Positions 34,225 through 44,900 of a stretch of DNA of 64,000 nucleotides are shown here, in pieces. A program made the position numbers and the translations under genes. The notes under the pieces are model-generated. The model ran no database searches, had not been told where the DNA came from, and saw only the letters and a list, made by a program, of their open reading frames with translations. Source of the DNA: CALLPQ01 sp039819545 (lineage in GTDB: Bacteria > Pseudomonadota > Alphaproteobacteria > Caulobacterales > Parvularculaceae); the NCBI GenBank assembly GCA_039819545.1, contig JBCBRS010000001.1:62001-126000 (forward strand). The letters are read 5' to 3'. Position 1 is the stretch's first letter, and each line of letters starts with the position of its first letter.

Positions 34225-35133
34225 ATGGCCGCGATTACAGCAGCAATGGTAAAAGACCTGCGGGAGCAAACCGGCGCAGGCATGATGGATTGTAAAGCCG
34301 CCCTCAAGGAAACCGACGGCGATATGGAAGCAGCCATCGACTGGTTGCGAAAAAAGGGTCTGTCCAAGGCTGCTAAAAAGGCGGGCCGGACGGCCAGCGA
34401 GGGCCTCGTCCAGGTGGGTGTTGAGGCTGTGGGCGCAGGCGCCAGCGGTGTCGTTGTCGAGGTTAATTCCGAGACGGATTTTGTGGCCCGTAATGAAGTC
34501 TTTCAGACCATGGTGCAGGAAATCGCCAAGGTTGGCCTTGCCACCGGCGGTGATCTTGAAAAAATTAAAGCCACATCATTTCCCGGTACGGATAAAACCG
34601 TTGATGCCCATGTGGCGGAAATGGTGGGCCAGATCGGCGAAAATATGTCTTTGCGTCGCAGCGTCGGCCTGTCGGTGGAGAAAGGGACCGTTGCGTCCTA
34701 CGTACACGGACAGGTTGTTGACGGCGCTGGTAAGATCGGTGTGCTTGTTGCCCTCGCATCGGAAGGTGACAAAGACAAGCTGAACGCGCTCGGCAAACAG
34801 ATTGCCATGCATATCGCGGCGGTTAACCCCCTGGCGGCGCGGGTGGAAGATCTGGACCCGGATGTTGTTGAGCGTGAAAAAAATGTTCTTGCCGAACAGG
34901 CGCGCGCCTCCGGTAAGCCCGAAGAGATCATTGGCAAGATGGTCGAGGGGCGCCTGCGCAAATTCTATGAAGAATCCGTCCTGCTGGAGCAGGTCTTTGT
35001 GATTGATGGCGAAAACAAAGTGGGCAAAGTCATAGAGGCTGCCGGGAAAGACATCGGCGCGCCCGTGACCCTGAGCGGCTTTGCCCGCCTGGCTTTGGGT
35101 GACGGCGTCGAAAAAGGCGAAGAGGACGATTAA
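34225..35133 (+). CDS. tsf: Translation elongation factor Ts
   Basis: 302 residues. The N-terminal domain MVKDLREQTGAGMMDCKAAL matches the family, VEVNSETDFVARNEVF is the diagnostic core segment (TDFVA contacts EF-Tu), and the C-terminal half is a second related subdomain (FYEESVLLEQVFVID). It exchanges GDP for GTP on EF-Tu. The ATG follows AAGGAGACCACCTC. A terminator-like hairpin lies 40 bp after the stop. Confidence 0.98.
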   Translation: MAAITAAMVKDLREQTGAGMMDCKAALKETDGDMEAAIDWLRKKGLSKAAKKAGRTASEGLVQVGVEAVGAGASGVVVEVNSETDFVARNEVFQTMVQEIAKVGLATGGDLEKIKATSFPGTDKTVDAHVAEMVGQIGENMSLRRSVGLSVEKGTVASYVHGQVVDGAGKIGVLVALASEGDKDKLNALGKQIAMHIAAVNPLAARVEDLDPDVVEREKNVLAEQARASGKPEEIIGKMVEGRLRKFYEESVLLEQVFVIDGENKVGKVIEAAGKDIGAPVTLSGFARLALGDGVEKGEEDD

Positions 35134-35172
35134 GCCAGCGCCCTTTCAGGGTGCGCGCATGGCGTTATTAAG

Positions 35173-35206
35173 AGGCCGGGCCAGGAGTATTGGTCCGGCC
35201 TTTTTA
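35173..35206 (+). terminator. Rho-independent terminator after tsf
   Basis: AGGCCGGGCCA and TGGTCCGGCCT form an 11-bp stem with one G-T pair around GGAGTAT, followed by TTTTATT. It probably ends most rpsB-tsf transcripts before pyrH. Confidence 0.85.
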
Positions 35207-35324
35207 TTGGGTTTACCATTGAGGCCGTTTTTTTGCCGGGCGTCACCGCACCGCCTCTACCCTTGCGCGCCGGAATCGGGCAGGTTCGCGAAAGTTTCAC
35301 ACCGCGTGTTCGCAAGGAAAGCCC

Positions 35325-36128
35325 ATGACCCCGATAGACGCCTCCCCGTCTGACCAGCCGGCCTTTCAAAAGCCCGCCGAAGGGGTCTTGCGGTTTAAGC
35401 GGGTACTCCTGAAAATCTCCGGCGAGGCGCTCATGGGCGATGGGCAGTTTGGGATCGACAACAACACGGTGGAGCGGATCGCCGGGCAGGTAAAAGACGC
35501 GCTTGATCTTGGCGTGGAAGTCAGCCTTGTGATTGGCGGTGGCAATATTTTCCGCGGAGTATCGCAGGCTGCCTCCGGCATGGAACGCGCGAGCGCTGAT
35601 TACATGGGCATGCTCGCCACGGTGATGAATGCGCTCGCCATGCAAAACGCGCTGGAGCGTCAGGGCGTTTACACGCGGGTTCTCTCCGCCATTGAAATGA
35701 CGGCCATTTGTGAGCCCTATATCCGGCGGCGCGCTATGCGCCATATGGAAAAAAAGCGTGTGGTTATTTTTGCCGCGGGTACCGGCAATCCCTTTTTTAC
35801 AACCGATACGGCGGCGGCCCTGCGCGCGGTGGAGATGGGGTGTGAAGCGCTCTTCAAAGGCACGCAAGTTGACGGCGTTTATTCCGCCGATCCCAAAAAA
35901 GACCCCGACGCGGTCCGATTCGATCATTTGACCTTCCGCGAAGTGATCACCCGCGAGTTACAGGTGATGGACCAGACGGCAATCACGCTGATGCGTGAAA
36001 ATGATATTCCCATCGTTGTCTTTCCGCTTGGCGGTGAGGGGCCCGCGGCAGGGTCCGATGACGAGCATGGCGGCGGTATTGTGGGGGCCCTGACCGGGCG
36101 CGGGCCATCAACGACGATCACAAATTAG
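35325..36128 (+). CDS. pyrH: UMP kinase
   Basis: 267 residues of the amino-acid-kinase fold. After an N-terminal extension of about 20 residues comes RVLLKISGEALMGD, then LVIGGGNIFRGV, IFAAGTGNPFFTTDTAAALRA and VDGVYSADPKKDPDA, all PyrH signatures. It phosphorylates UMP to UDP in the cytoplasm. A C-terminal extension of about 30 residues (GGEGPAAGSDDEHGGGIVG) is longer than in E. coli. frr follows after 159 bp. Confidence 0.97.
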   Translation: MTPIDASPSDQPAFQKPAEGVLRFKRVLLKISGEALMGDGQFGIDNNTVERIAGQVKDALDLGVEVSLVIGGGNIFRGVSQAASGMERASADYMGMLATVMNALAMQNALERQGVYTRVLSAIEMTAICEPYIRRRAMRHMEKKRVVIFAAGTGNPFFTTDTAAALRAVEMGCEALFKGTQVDGVYSADPKKDPDAVRFDHLTFREVITRELQVMDQTAITLMRENDIPIVVFPLGGEGPAAGSDDEHGGGIVGALTGRGPSTTITN

Positions 36129-36287
36129 GCAAGTCTACAGGCTTTCGCGCAGCGGCCTGGGCCCGAAAATGGGGTGGTTTCGCCGCACAGCTTCCTGTAA
36201 GAGCGCCAAACGGCCAAGACGCACCAGCCTTGTTGGGGTGGTCGCCGAGCCGCCCAGAATGAACCCAGCGACAGGCAGGAGAAACGA

Positions 36288-36839
36288 ATGAGTAATGATG
36301 CGGATATCAAACACCTGCGCAGCCGGATGGAGGGTACGCTCGCCGCATTGAAGACCGAGTTTTCAGGGCTTCGCACCGGCCGGGCAAGTGCCAACCTCGT
36401 GGAACCGATCATGGTTGACGCCTATGGCTCGCCAACGCCCATGACACAGGTGGGGACGGTCAATGTGCCAGAACCGCGGATGATCTCGATCCAGGTGTGG
36501 GACAAGGCCAATGTGGGCGCGGTGGAAAAAGCCATTCGCAACTCCGGTCTTGGTATCAGCCCGGTTGTGGACGGCACCAATGTGCGCGTGCCCATCCCGC
36601 CACTGACGGAGGAACGCCGGGTTGAGCTGACCAAAGTGGCGGCTAAATATGCCGAACAATCAAAAGTATCGTTGCGTAATATCCGCCGCGATGGGATGGA
36701 AGCGGTTAAAAAACAGGACGGCGTGTCGGAAGACGACCAAAAACGCGACTCCGCTGAAATCCAAAAACTTACCGATGAGATGGTAAAGACCATTGATGAG
36801 ATGCTCGCCGCCAAAGAAGGCGAGATCATGCAAGTCTGA
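36288..36839 (+). CDS. frr: Ribosome recycling factor
   Basis: 183 residues. It starts after AGGAGAAACG. Signature segments are MEGTLAALKTEFSGLRTGRA, MISIQVWDKANVGAVEKAI and RNIRRDGMEAVKKQDG. It splits post-termination ribosomes with EF-G. It lies in the usual pyrH-frr-uppS order; the 233-bp gap to uppS holds no gene. Confidence 0.97.
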   Translation: MSNDADIKHLRSRMEGTLAALKTEFSGLRTGRASANLVEPIMVDAYGSPTPMTQVGTVNVPEPRMISIQVWDKANVGAVEKAIRNSGLGISPVVDGTNVRVPIPPLTEERRVELTKVAAKYAEQSKVSLRNIRRDGMEAVKKQDGVSEDDQKRDSAEIQKLTDEMVKTIDEMLAAKEGEIMQV

Positions 36840-37072
36840 GCGCTTCGCCAAAGAACCGGCCAAGGGCGCGCCCCGCAGGCCAGCCCTGAAACGAATGGAG
36901 CGGCGGCATCGGTCATTGAAAGGCGCTGACGCGTGCGCTGCGGGGCGATTGTCGATTCAATTTGTCATGACTTTGCTATAGAACTGCGACGATCTGTGTA
37001 TACTCGCGTGCAGACTGAGGGAGATGCGGCGGCAGCGCCCGCCGCAACCAAGCCACACAGGAAGGATCAGCG

Positions 37073-38029
37073 GTGAAATCCTCGCCCGCCCCTGCAACTG
37101 GCAGATTTGCTGCCGCCACGGTGTCTGATCCCCATGGTGCTATGCCCGTGCGCGCTGCGGCTGACGCTGTGTCCCTGTCTTCTCCTGAACACACCCCCGG
37201 TGATGGTGAACATACCGATCATCGCCACAAACCGGTCCCGCGCCATGTGGCGATCATCATGGATGGCAACGGCCGCTGGGCAAAGGCGCGCGGCCTGGCC
37301 CGTGCCGATGGTCACCGCGAGGGCGTGGAGGCGGCGCGCCGTGCCGTTGAGGCGGCGGGGGATCTTGGCGTGCAATACCTGACCCTTTATAGTTTCTCTA
37401 CGGAGAATTGGCGTCGCCCCGCCAACGAAGTGCGCGATCTGATGGATCTTTTGCGCAAATTCATTGCCGTTGACCTGCCAAAGCTCGCTACAGAAGGTGT
37501 GCGTGTGCGGATCATCGGTGATCGGCGCAATCTTGATTTCGGGCTACGCAAACTCGTTGAACGTGCGGAACGCGAGACCGCCGCTAATGATCAGTTTTAT
37601 TTGCAGATCGCGTTTAACTATGGCGGGCGCAACGAGATTGTCCGAATGGCCCAGGCGGTGGCGGAGCGCGTGCGTGCCGGAAGCCTTGGCGTCAAGGACA
37701 TTGACGAAAAGACGCTCAATGAATTTCTTGATACGGATGGACTGCCGGACCCTGATCTTGTGGTGCGTACCAGCGGTGAAAAAAGGGTCAGTAATTTCCT
37801 TATCTGGCAGGCTGCTTATGCCGAGTATGTGTTTCTCGATCACCATTGGCCAGATTTTGACGCCGATCTTCTTCAAGCCGCTGTTCGCGAATATCAAACC
37901 CGGGATCGCCGCTTTGGCGGTGTTGATGGGTCTGCAACCGATGCCAACGCTGCGGATACTGATCAAGACCGTGGTGACCTTGCGTTGCGAGGCACGCCAG
38001 CGAAACGACGTGTTGATCTTGGCGGGTAA
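37073..38029 (+). CDS. uppS: Undecaprenyl (di-trans,poly-cis) diphosphate synthase
   Basis: 318 residues from a GTG after GAAGGATCAGCG. A poorly conserved N-terminal extension of about 55 residues, rich in Ala/Pro/His, precedes the conserved start HVAIIMDGNGRWAKARGL, with the catalytic Asp at residue 64. LTLYSFSTENWRRP and FNYGGRNEIVRMA follow, and DLVVRTSGEKRVSNFLIWQAAYAE is the IPP-binding region. It makes the C55 lipid carrier for cell-wall and O-antigen synthesis. cdsA begins 6 bp after its stop. The long extension means that the true start could be internal. Confidence 0.95.
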   Translation: MKSSPAPATGRFAAATVSDPHGAMPVRAAADAVSLSSPEHTPGDGEHTDHRHKPVPRHVAIIMDGNGRWAKARGLARADGHREGVEAARRAVEAAGDLGVQYLTLYSFSTENWRRPANEVRDLMDLLRKFIAVDLPKLATEGVRVRIIGDRRNLDFGLRKLVERAERETAANDQFYLQIAFNYGGRNEIVRMAQAVAERVRAGSLGVKDIDEKTLNEFLDTDGLPDPDLVVRTSGEKRVSNFLIWQAAYAEYVFLDHHWPDFDADLLQAAVREYQTRDRRFGGVDGSATDANAADTDQDRGDLALRGTPAKRRVDLGG

Positions 38030-38035
38030 GACTTC

Positions 38036-38944
38036 ATGGAAACGCCCGGGCCCGAAAGCCATGTACGTGTGGGGTCAACGCGTATCCGTGTTTTATCGTC
38101 TATCGCGCTGATACCAATTGCGGTTCTCGCCATCTATTTTGGTGGCTGGCTTTTTACGCTTCTGGTGGCAAGCGCCGGGTTGATCATGATTGGCGAGTGG
38201 GCCGTGATGATCGATCAGCAAACCGATGATCCCGGGCACATAAAGGCGCCGGTCGCCATTTTGCCGGTCTCCAACGCCAGCTTTCGCGGTCTTGCGCCCA
38301 TGGCGGCGTTCGCCTTTTTGCTGGCCGGTTTTCACCTGTTCGCGTTTGCCGTGCTGGTTGCCGCGATCGGCGGGCTGTTCGTGTTCTTCAAAGTCTATCG
38401 GCGGCGCGGCCAACGGTTTTGGGCGGCTTTCGGTGCTCTCTATCTCATCGTGCCCTGCATTGCGTTGATTTGGCTGCGCTCGGCCGTGCCGCAGGGGGGT
38501 ATGCTTACCCTCTCGGTTTTTGTGGTTGTCTGGGCGACCGATATTGCCGCGTTTTTTGCCGGACGGCTCCTTGGCGGGCCAAAATTGCTGCCCTCGATTT
38601 CACCAAAAAAGACCTGGTCGGGCACCGTCGGCGGCGTTCTGGCGGGCAGCGGCGCCTTCGTTTTGATCGGTCTTGTTTTTTTGCGCGGGCCCGACCCCGG
38701 CGGTGCCTTCGGGGTTTATGGGGGCCAACTGGCTCTGGCGGGGGCTGGTCTCGCCATCGCGTCAATTATTGGCGATATGGTCGAATCGGCCATGAAACGC
38801 GGATTTGGTGTTAAAGATTCTGGCGATTTGATACCGGGCCATGGCGGTGCGCTCGACAGGCTCGACGGGATGATTTTTGCCACCATGGCCATGTGTATGG
38901 CGCTTATGATCTTCGGGATTATGCAAACCATGGCTCTCGGATAA
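38036..38944 (+). CDS. cdsA: Phosphatidate cytidylyltransferase
   Basis: 302 residues, polytopic, with about eight helices. The CDS signature is near the end: SPKKTWSGTVGGVLAGS and KDSGDLIPGHGGALDRLDGM. It makes CDP-diacylglycerol, the precursor of all membrane phospholipids here. It is 6 bp from uppS, so the two are clearly co-transcribed. Confidence 0.96.
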   Translation: METPGPESHVRVGSTRIRVLSSIALIPIAVLAIYFGGWLFTLLVASAGLIMIGEWAVMIDQQTDDPGHIKAPVAILPVSNASFRGLAPMAAFAFLLAGFHLFAFAVLVAAIGGLFVFFKVYRRRGQRFWAAFGALYLIVPCIALIWLRSAVPQGGMLTLSVFVVVWATDIAAFFAGRLLGGPKLLPSISPKKTWSGTVGGVLAGSGAFVLIGLVFLRGPDPGGAFGVYGGQLALAGAGLAIASIIGDMVESAMKRGFGVKDSGDLIPGHGGALDRLDGMIFATMAMCMALMIFGIMQTMALG

Positions 38945-39101
38945 AAGGGCAGGAGGCTAAGAAAGGCAGCGTTTTCGCATTGACTTTATAAAAAGCTGCG
39001 GGCGAGCTAATCCAACTGCGTAGTGTAGAAATGGGACGCTGACCGGGGATCTGTGGCAAGAGCGCCATCATCCAACCCCGCCAGCGAGGGACAGAGTAAA
39101 T

Positions 39102-40349
39102 ATGACCTATGCGAATTCAACAGCGCCGGGGGCGCCGGGTGCGCCACTGGCGACGTCATCGGGCAGGGAACGCCGGGTGGCCATCCTCGGCTCCACCGGC
39201 TCGGTGGGGGTTAGCACGCTCGACCTGATTGCCCATGCCCATGCCAAAGGCGATGAGACGATCAAGGTTGCGGCCCTGACCGCCCATAACAACGCCGCCT
39301 TGCTGGTTGAACAGGCACGTGCGTTTCACCCTGAATTTGTGGCCATCGGCAACGAAGACAAGCTGGACGACGTGCGCAGCGCGCTTGCCGACCTGCCCAT
39401 TGAGGTGGGGGCTGGGCCCGGCGCCATCATTGAGGCGGCCGAACGCGATAGTGCCTGGGTCATGGGTGCGATTGTGGGCGCAGCGGGGCTTGAACCAACG
39501 CTCGCGGCAGCGCGGCGTGGGGCCGATGTGGCACTCGCCAACAAAGAGTGTCTGGTCTGCGCCGGTGATGTTTTGATGGGGGCGATAGACACGGCGGGCG
39601 GCGCGCTTCTGCCCGTTGATTCAGAACACAATGCAATTTTTCAGGTCTTTGATTTTGAACGCCCCGAGCGGATTACCCGGCTGATCCTGACGGCCTCCGG
39701 TGGGCCCTTCCGTACACGGACGGTGGAGGAGATGGGCGATGTGACACCCGAACAGGCTGTCGCCCACCCCAACTGGTCCATGGGGGCGAAGATCTCGGTC
39801 GATTCCGCCACCATGATGAATAAAGGCCTTGAGCTGATCGAGGCGGCTCATATTTTCCCGATCCCCCATGAGCGCATTGAGATTTTGGTACACCCGCAAT
39901 CGGTCATCCATTCCATGGTTGAGTACACTGACGGGTCGGTTTTGGCCCAGCTTGGGACGCCTGATATGCGCACCCCCATTGCATCGACCCTTGCCTGGCC
40001 AGACCGTATGGAGAGCCCCAGCGAGAAACTTGATTTTGCAAAAGTTGCTACACTGACCTTTGAGGCACCGGACCCGGTGCGCTTCCCGGCCCTGCGGCTG
40101 GCGCGTGAGGCAGTTGAGCGGGGCGGGGCGTTTCCCGCGCTCTTGAATGCGGCGAACGAGGTTGCCGTTGCCAGCTTTCTGGATCGGCGTCTTGCATTCC
40201 GTGATATCGCGAACACGACCGCCCATGTGCTGGAGGCAGCCGCCGCCGATGACTGGCCCGCGCACCTTGATACTCTTGATGAGGTCATGCGCGCCGATGA
40301 AACCGGTCGCCGGCTTGCCGCTGAATTTTGCAAGACACGGGCGATGTGA
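39102..40349 (+). CDS. dxr: 1-deoxy-D-xylulose 5-phosphate reductoisomerase
   Basis: 415 residues. The NADPH-binding start is RRVAILGSTGSVGVSTLDL. ALANKECLVCAG and LLPVDSEHNAIFQ are substrate and metal segments, and NWSMGAKISVDSATMMNKGLELIEA with VHPQSVIHSMVEY completes the active site. It commits carbon to the MEP pathway that feeds uppS and ispB. A polar N-terminus of about 20 residues precedes the Rossmann fold. Confidence 0.97.
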   Translation: MTYANSTAPGAPGAPLATSSGRERRVAILGSTGSVGVSTLDLIAHAHAKGDETIKVAALTAHNNAALLVEQARAFHPEFVAIGNEDKLDDVRSALADLPIEVGAGPGAIIEAAERDSAWVMGAIVGAAGLEPTLAAARRGADVALANKECLVCAGDVLMGAIDTAGGALLPVDSEHNAIFQVFDFERPERITRLILTASGGPFRTRTVEEMGDVTPEQAVAHPNWSMGAKISVDSATMMNKGLELIEAAHIFPIPHERIEILVHPQSVIHSMVEYTDGSVLAQLGTPDMRTPIASTLAWPDRMESPSEKLDFAKVATLTFEAPDPVRFPALRLAREAVERGGAFPALLNAANEVAVASFLDRRLAFRDIANTTAHVLEAAAADDWPAHLDTLDEVMRADETGRRLAAEFCKTRAM

Positions 40350-40547
40350 TGCCTTTCCCACCGGATTTGTGTCAGGGCTTTGCGCCGGGCCCTAAAAACT
40401 TACCGTGAGGGGGCGTTTTGCCCGTTTTTCGCCTTGATGTGCGGGCATGTTATATGATTACATTTTGAGGTTAATACGGGGCGTTTGCGCCCTTTTCCGC
40501 CGCCCCCGTTCTTCCGTTCAGCCTTCCATCCAGCCAACAGGTTTTGA

Positions 40548-41825
40548 ATGCCATTAGAGCAACTCCTGATCGTGCCGATATCGGTGATCGCCTTCGGCAT
40601 CTTGCTGATGTTCATCGTCTTCTTTCACGAATACGGCCATTTTTCCGTGGCGCGTCTCTTGGGCGTGCGGGTGGATGTATTTTCCATCGGGTTCGGCAAG
40701 CCGCTGGCGCGCTGGGTTGACCGCAAAGGCACCGAATGGCGCATCGCAATGATACCCCTCGGCGGGTATGTGAAGTTTTTCGGCGATGCCAATGCCGCGT
40801 CCATGCCGGACCGCCAGCTGCCGGGTGCGGATAACGACGACAAAAAAGACAGTACGCGGCCAGGTACGACACAGTTTCCCTCGCCCTCCGAAGCGCTGGC
40901 CGCTGGCATGACGGAAGAAGAGCGAAAAAGTTGCTTCCACTTCAAGCCGGTCTGGGCACGCGCCATGGTGGTGGCCGCCGGGCCCATGGCGAATTTTATT
41001 TTGGCCATCGTTATCTTTGCCGGTCTCCTGATGATTTTCGGGCGCAATATTGCGCCGCCGGTGGCCGGTGAGATTCGCGAAGCGTCGGCCGCCGAAGCCG
41101 CTGGTTTTCAGGTCGATGACCGCATTTTGGAAATCAATGGACGAAAAATATCCCGTTTCCGCGAAGTCCAGGGACTGGTGCAACTGGGCACGGGCGATGA
41201 AATGACCGTTATCGTCGAGCGTGATGGGGAGCGGGTGACGCTCATGGTTACCCCCCGGCGCGAAGAAATCGTCGACGCCTTTGGGAACAAGGAGTCCGTC
41301 GGCGTGCTTGGCTTTGTCGGGTACCGCGGAGCGGTAGAGTTCAAGCGATATGGCCCCCTTGCCGCCGTGGGCGAGGGCGCGCGCGAGGTCTGGCGGGTTA
41401 TCACCACCACCGTGCGGTTTCTGGGCCGGCTCATTCAAGGCAAGGAAAGCACTAAGCTGTTAGGCGGGCCCGTAAAGATGGCGAAATATGCCGGTCAGGC
41501 CGCGTCGTCCGGCTTTTCCGAAGATCGCCCGGCGGAGATTTCCTTTGTGGACCGGCTGAAAATCAGTCTAACCAACTTCATCAATCTCGCTGCCTTCATC
41601 TCCGTCTCGATTGGGTTTTTGAACCTTTTGCCGATTCCGGTTCTGGACGGCGGGCACCTTGTGTATTACGCGTTTGAAGCTGGTACGGGAAAGCCGCTTG
41701 ATCCTCGAATACAAGCGGCAGGGTTTCAGATTGGGTTGGTCATTCTGTTCTCTTTTATGATTTTCGTGACCTGGAACGATATCTCCGGTCTGGTGGCCTC
41801 TGTGCTGGCGACACCGGGATCGTGA
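40548..41825 (+). CDS. rseP: Site-2 zinc metalloprotease RseP
   Basis: 425 residues. HEYGH (residues 27-31) is the zinc-binding HExxH motif in the first helix, and LNLLPIPVLDGGHLVYY near the end carries the third ligand (LDG). One PDZ domain lies between (EIREASAAEAAGFQVDDRI, then ILEINGRKI). It cleaves anti-sigma factors and remnant signal peptides within the inner membrane. A loop after the first helices contains an acidic polar insertion (DNDDKKDSTRPG). bamA follows as in most Gram-negatives. Confidence 0.96.
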   Translation: MPLEQLLIVPISVIAFGILLMFIVFFHEYGHFSVARLLGVRVDVFSIGFGKPLARWVDRKGTEWRIAMIPLGGYVKFFGDANAASMPDRQLPGADNDDKKDSTRPGTTQFPSPSEALAAGMTEEERKSCFHFKPVWARAMVVAAGPMANFILAIVIFAGLLMIFGRNIAPPVAGEIREASAAEAAGFQVDDRILEINGRKISRFREVQGLVQLGTGDEMTVIVERDGERVTLMVTPRREEIVDAFGNKESVGVLGFVGYRGAVEFKRYGPLAAVGEGAREVWRVITTTVRFLGRLIQGKESTKLLGGPVKMAKYAGQAASSGFSEDRPAEISFVDRLKISLTNFINLAAFISVSIGFLNLLPIPVLDGGHLVYYAFEAGTGKPLDPRIQAAGFQIGLVILFSFMIFVTWNDISGLVASVLATPGS

Positions 41826-41935
41826 GAAGCCAGGGATGAGCAGGCTGAGATTGGCTGGGTATGCCAGGGCTGACAGGAACAGAAGGGTCTTTTGAAGCAA
41901 TGCATTTTGCGCCGGTTTGCGACGTCACAGGCAAA

Positions 41936-44900
41936 ATGACCCGTGCCTCCATTGGCCCTGCCCAGTCCCGGGCGGCTAGCTCTCTGCCGCACCGTCAACG
42001 GTCTGTTGTCTCCACTTTAAGTCTGTTGATCGCCGCCAGCGGGCTTCTTTGTGCGCCGCTGCATGCGTCTTCAGCGCAAGCGCAGCAGCAAGCCGGTGGC
42101 CCCGGTCAGCCGCCAGCACAAGGTACGCCGCCGGGACCTCCACAGGGCATTCCGCCGGGCGCAAGACCAGGCCCGTCGCCGGAGGCTGCCGCTGCCTTGC
42201 AGCAATTGCTGGCGCCGAAGGCAACACCGGTTATCCGCGGGATTTCGGTTGCCGGGAACCAGCGGATTGAGCCCGAAACGGTTGCTTCCTATCTGACGCT
42301 GCAGCCCGGTATGGAAGCCGAACCCGCGCTCCTCGATCTGCAGGTTAAGACGCTGTTCCAGACGGGGCTTTTTTCCGATGTGACCGTGAATGTTCAGCCC
42401 GATCAGACCTTGCTTGTCACGGTGAAGGAAAACCCCATCGTCAACCGTGTTCTGTTTGAGGGGAACAAGCGGCTCAAGGAAGATAAGTTCACTGAAGAAA
42501 TTCAGCTCACGGCGCGTTCCATCTATACGCGTGCAAAAGTGCAGGCTGACCAGCAGCGGATGATCGAGACCTACCGCGCCACGGGCCGATTTGCCGCGAC
42601 GGTGACGCCAAAAGTTGTACCCCTGGCACAAAACCGCGTCGACGTCATTTTCGAAATTGATGAGGGCCCGAAGACGGGGATCGCCAAGGTCAATTTTATT
42701 GGTAATGAGGTTTTTACCAGCGGTGAATTACGCAAGGTCATCCTTACCTCGGAAAGCCGGTGGTGGAACTTTTTTGGTGGTAGTACCTCCAACTATGATC
42801 CTGACCGGTTAGAGTTTGAACGCGAACTCCTGCGTCAGCATTATGCAAAAAATGGGTATGCTGACTTTCAGGTGACCTCCCTCGTGGCGGAACTGACGCC
42901 CGACCGCAAAGAATTCTTCGTGACCTTCACCGTTGACGAGGGGCCCAAATATACCGTGGGTGAGGTCAAAGTACGCTCCGCCCTCGACAAGCTTGATGAA
43001 TCCACGGTTGAAAATTTCGTCCCCATTCGCGCAGGTCAGGTCTTTAACGGCGAACGCGTCGAGAAGGCGGTTGAATCGCTGACCTTCCTTACGGGTGCGT
43101 CGGGTTACGCGTTTGTTGATGTAAACCCGCGTCTGACCCGCTATCCGGAAAGCAAGACCGTTGATATTACCTTCGAGATCAATGAGGGCCCGAAAGTTTA
43201 TGTGGAACGCATCAATATCAAGGGGAATACCGCAACCCTCGACCGGGTGATCCGCCGCGAATTGCGGATCGCCGAAGGTGATCCCTTCAACAAGGTTCAG
43301 GTTGATCGGTCCGAAGCGGTGATCCGATCCCTCGGGTTCTTCAGTGACGTGACGATTGAGGAAAAACCAGGCTCTGCACCTGACCGGACCGAGCTTGATG
43401 TGACGGTGCAGGAACAGTCCACGGGCACCTTCTCCATCGGTGTCGGTGTATCGTCTACGGACAATTTTATTGCTGACGTATCGGTGGAACAACGCAACTG
43501 GCTTGGCCGCGGAGAGGCTGTACGCTTCCGGGTGCAAGCTTCGCAACGTACGCGTCAGGTTGATCTGCGCTACACGAAACCGCGTTTTCTTGGCCGCAAT
43601 CTCACCGCCGGGGGCTCACTCTTTTACAACCGCATCGACAACACCGCACGGATTAGGGGCCAAGACCTTGGTCTTGGCGGCTTTATTCAAGAACAAGTTG
43701 GTTTTGGTTTAAATACCGGCTTTCAGATATCCGAGTTTGGCCAAGCGGGTTTGAGCTATCTGTTTACCCGCAGTGAAGTTGACTTTGGCCGCGATGCGCG
43801 GATCACTCCAACCTTTATCGATCCGCTCGCGGGCGAGGTCCCTGCTCTCGTTGATGAAAGCGGAAATTTTGTAAATCCGCTAACTGGAGAAATTATTGAT
43901 CCGCTAACAGACGATGTTTTCTCTGTTCCTTCGGGCCTAACTGCGGATGACGTCATTCGCGCCCCGTTCGGTGCGCGTCTCGACGGTACGCCATTTACCA
44001 GTGAGGGAGAAATCACCGAGAACGATGTTACATTTGGCGCAACACCCAACCCGACATTTGTTTTTGATGATTGCAACCCCAATCTCGATATCCGGCAATT
44101 CCAGTGTGAATCCGAAGGCACATTTACAACATCGTTACTTAGCGCGTCGCTTTCCTTCAGTACGCTGAATGATCCATTTAATCCCTCTCGGGGTTGGCGT
44201 GCTCGCTCAATTGTAAGTGTCGCCGGGCTCGGCGGAAATGTGCAGTATGCCCGGGGTGAATTTGATGGCGCTTATTATAAACCGCTGCCTTTCCTCAATA
44301 GCTTTATCGGCGCATTAAAACTGCGCGGCGGGTATATCACCGGTTTCGCGGGCGACACTGTCCGTATTCAGGATCGATTCCGTCAGGGCGCGCAAAGCTT
44401 CCGTGGTTTTGATATTGCTGGCGTTGGTCCGCGCGTTCTGGTGCCGGCGAATCCGACGGGAGCCGGATTTTTCGATGCTGAAACCCTGCAACCTGCGACC
44501 CCGCAACAGATTAACAACGCGGTCTCGGCTTTGCCTAACGGTGGCTTTGACACCGGCAACGGTATTACTTTCCGCTCCCAGTCCATTGGCGGCAATGCCT
44601 ATGTGGTGGGCAGTGCGGAGGTTCTGTTGCCATTACCGTTGCCGGATTCCTACGGTATCAGAGCTTCGATCTTTACGGACTTCGGGGCCGTGGGTCTTGT
44701 GGATGACGAGACCCGGCAGTTGAATGAGCAATTGGGCATCCTGCTTGATGTGTCGCCGACACGGATCAATGGTGACGGGTTGGTGGAACGTCTTGACCCT
44801 GACTTCCTGACCCTGGCGGCGCCAATTCAGGATGACTTCTCTTTCCGGCTGTCAGCCGGTGTAACCATCGGGTGGAACTCGCCGTTCGGGCCTATCCGAT

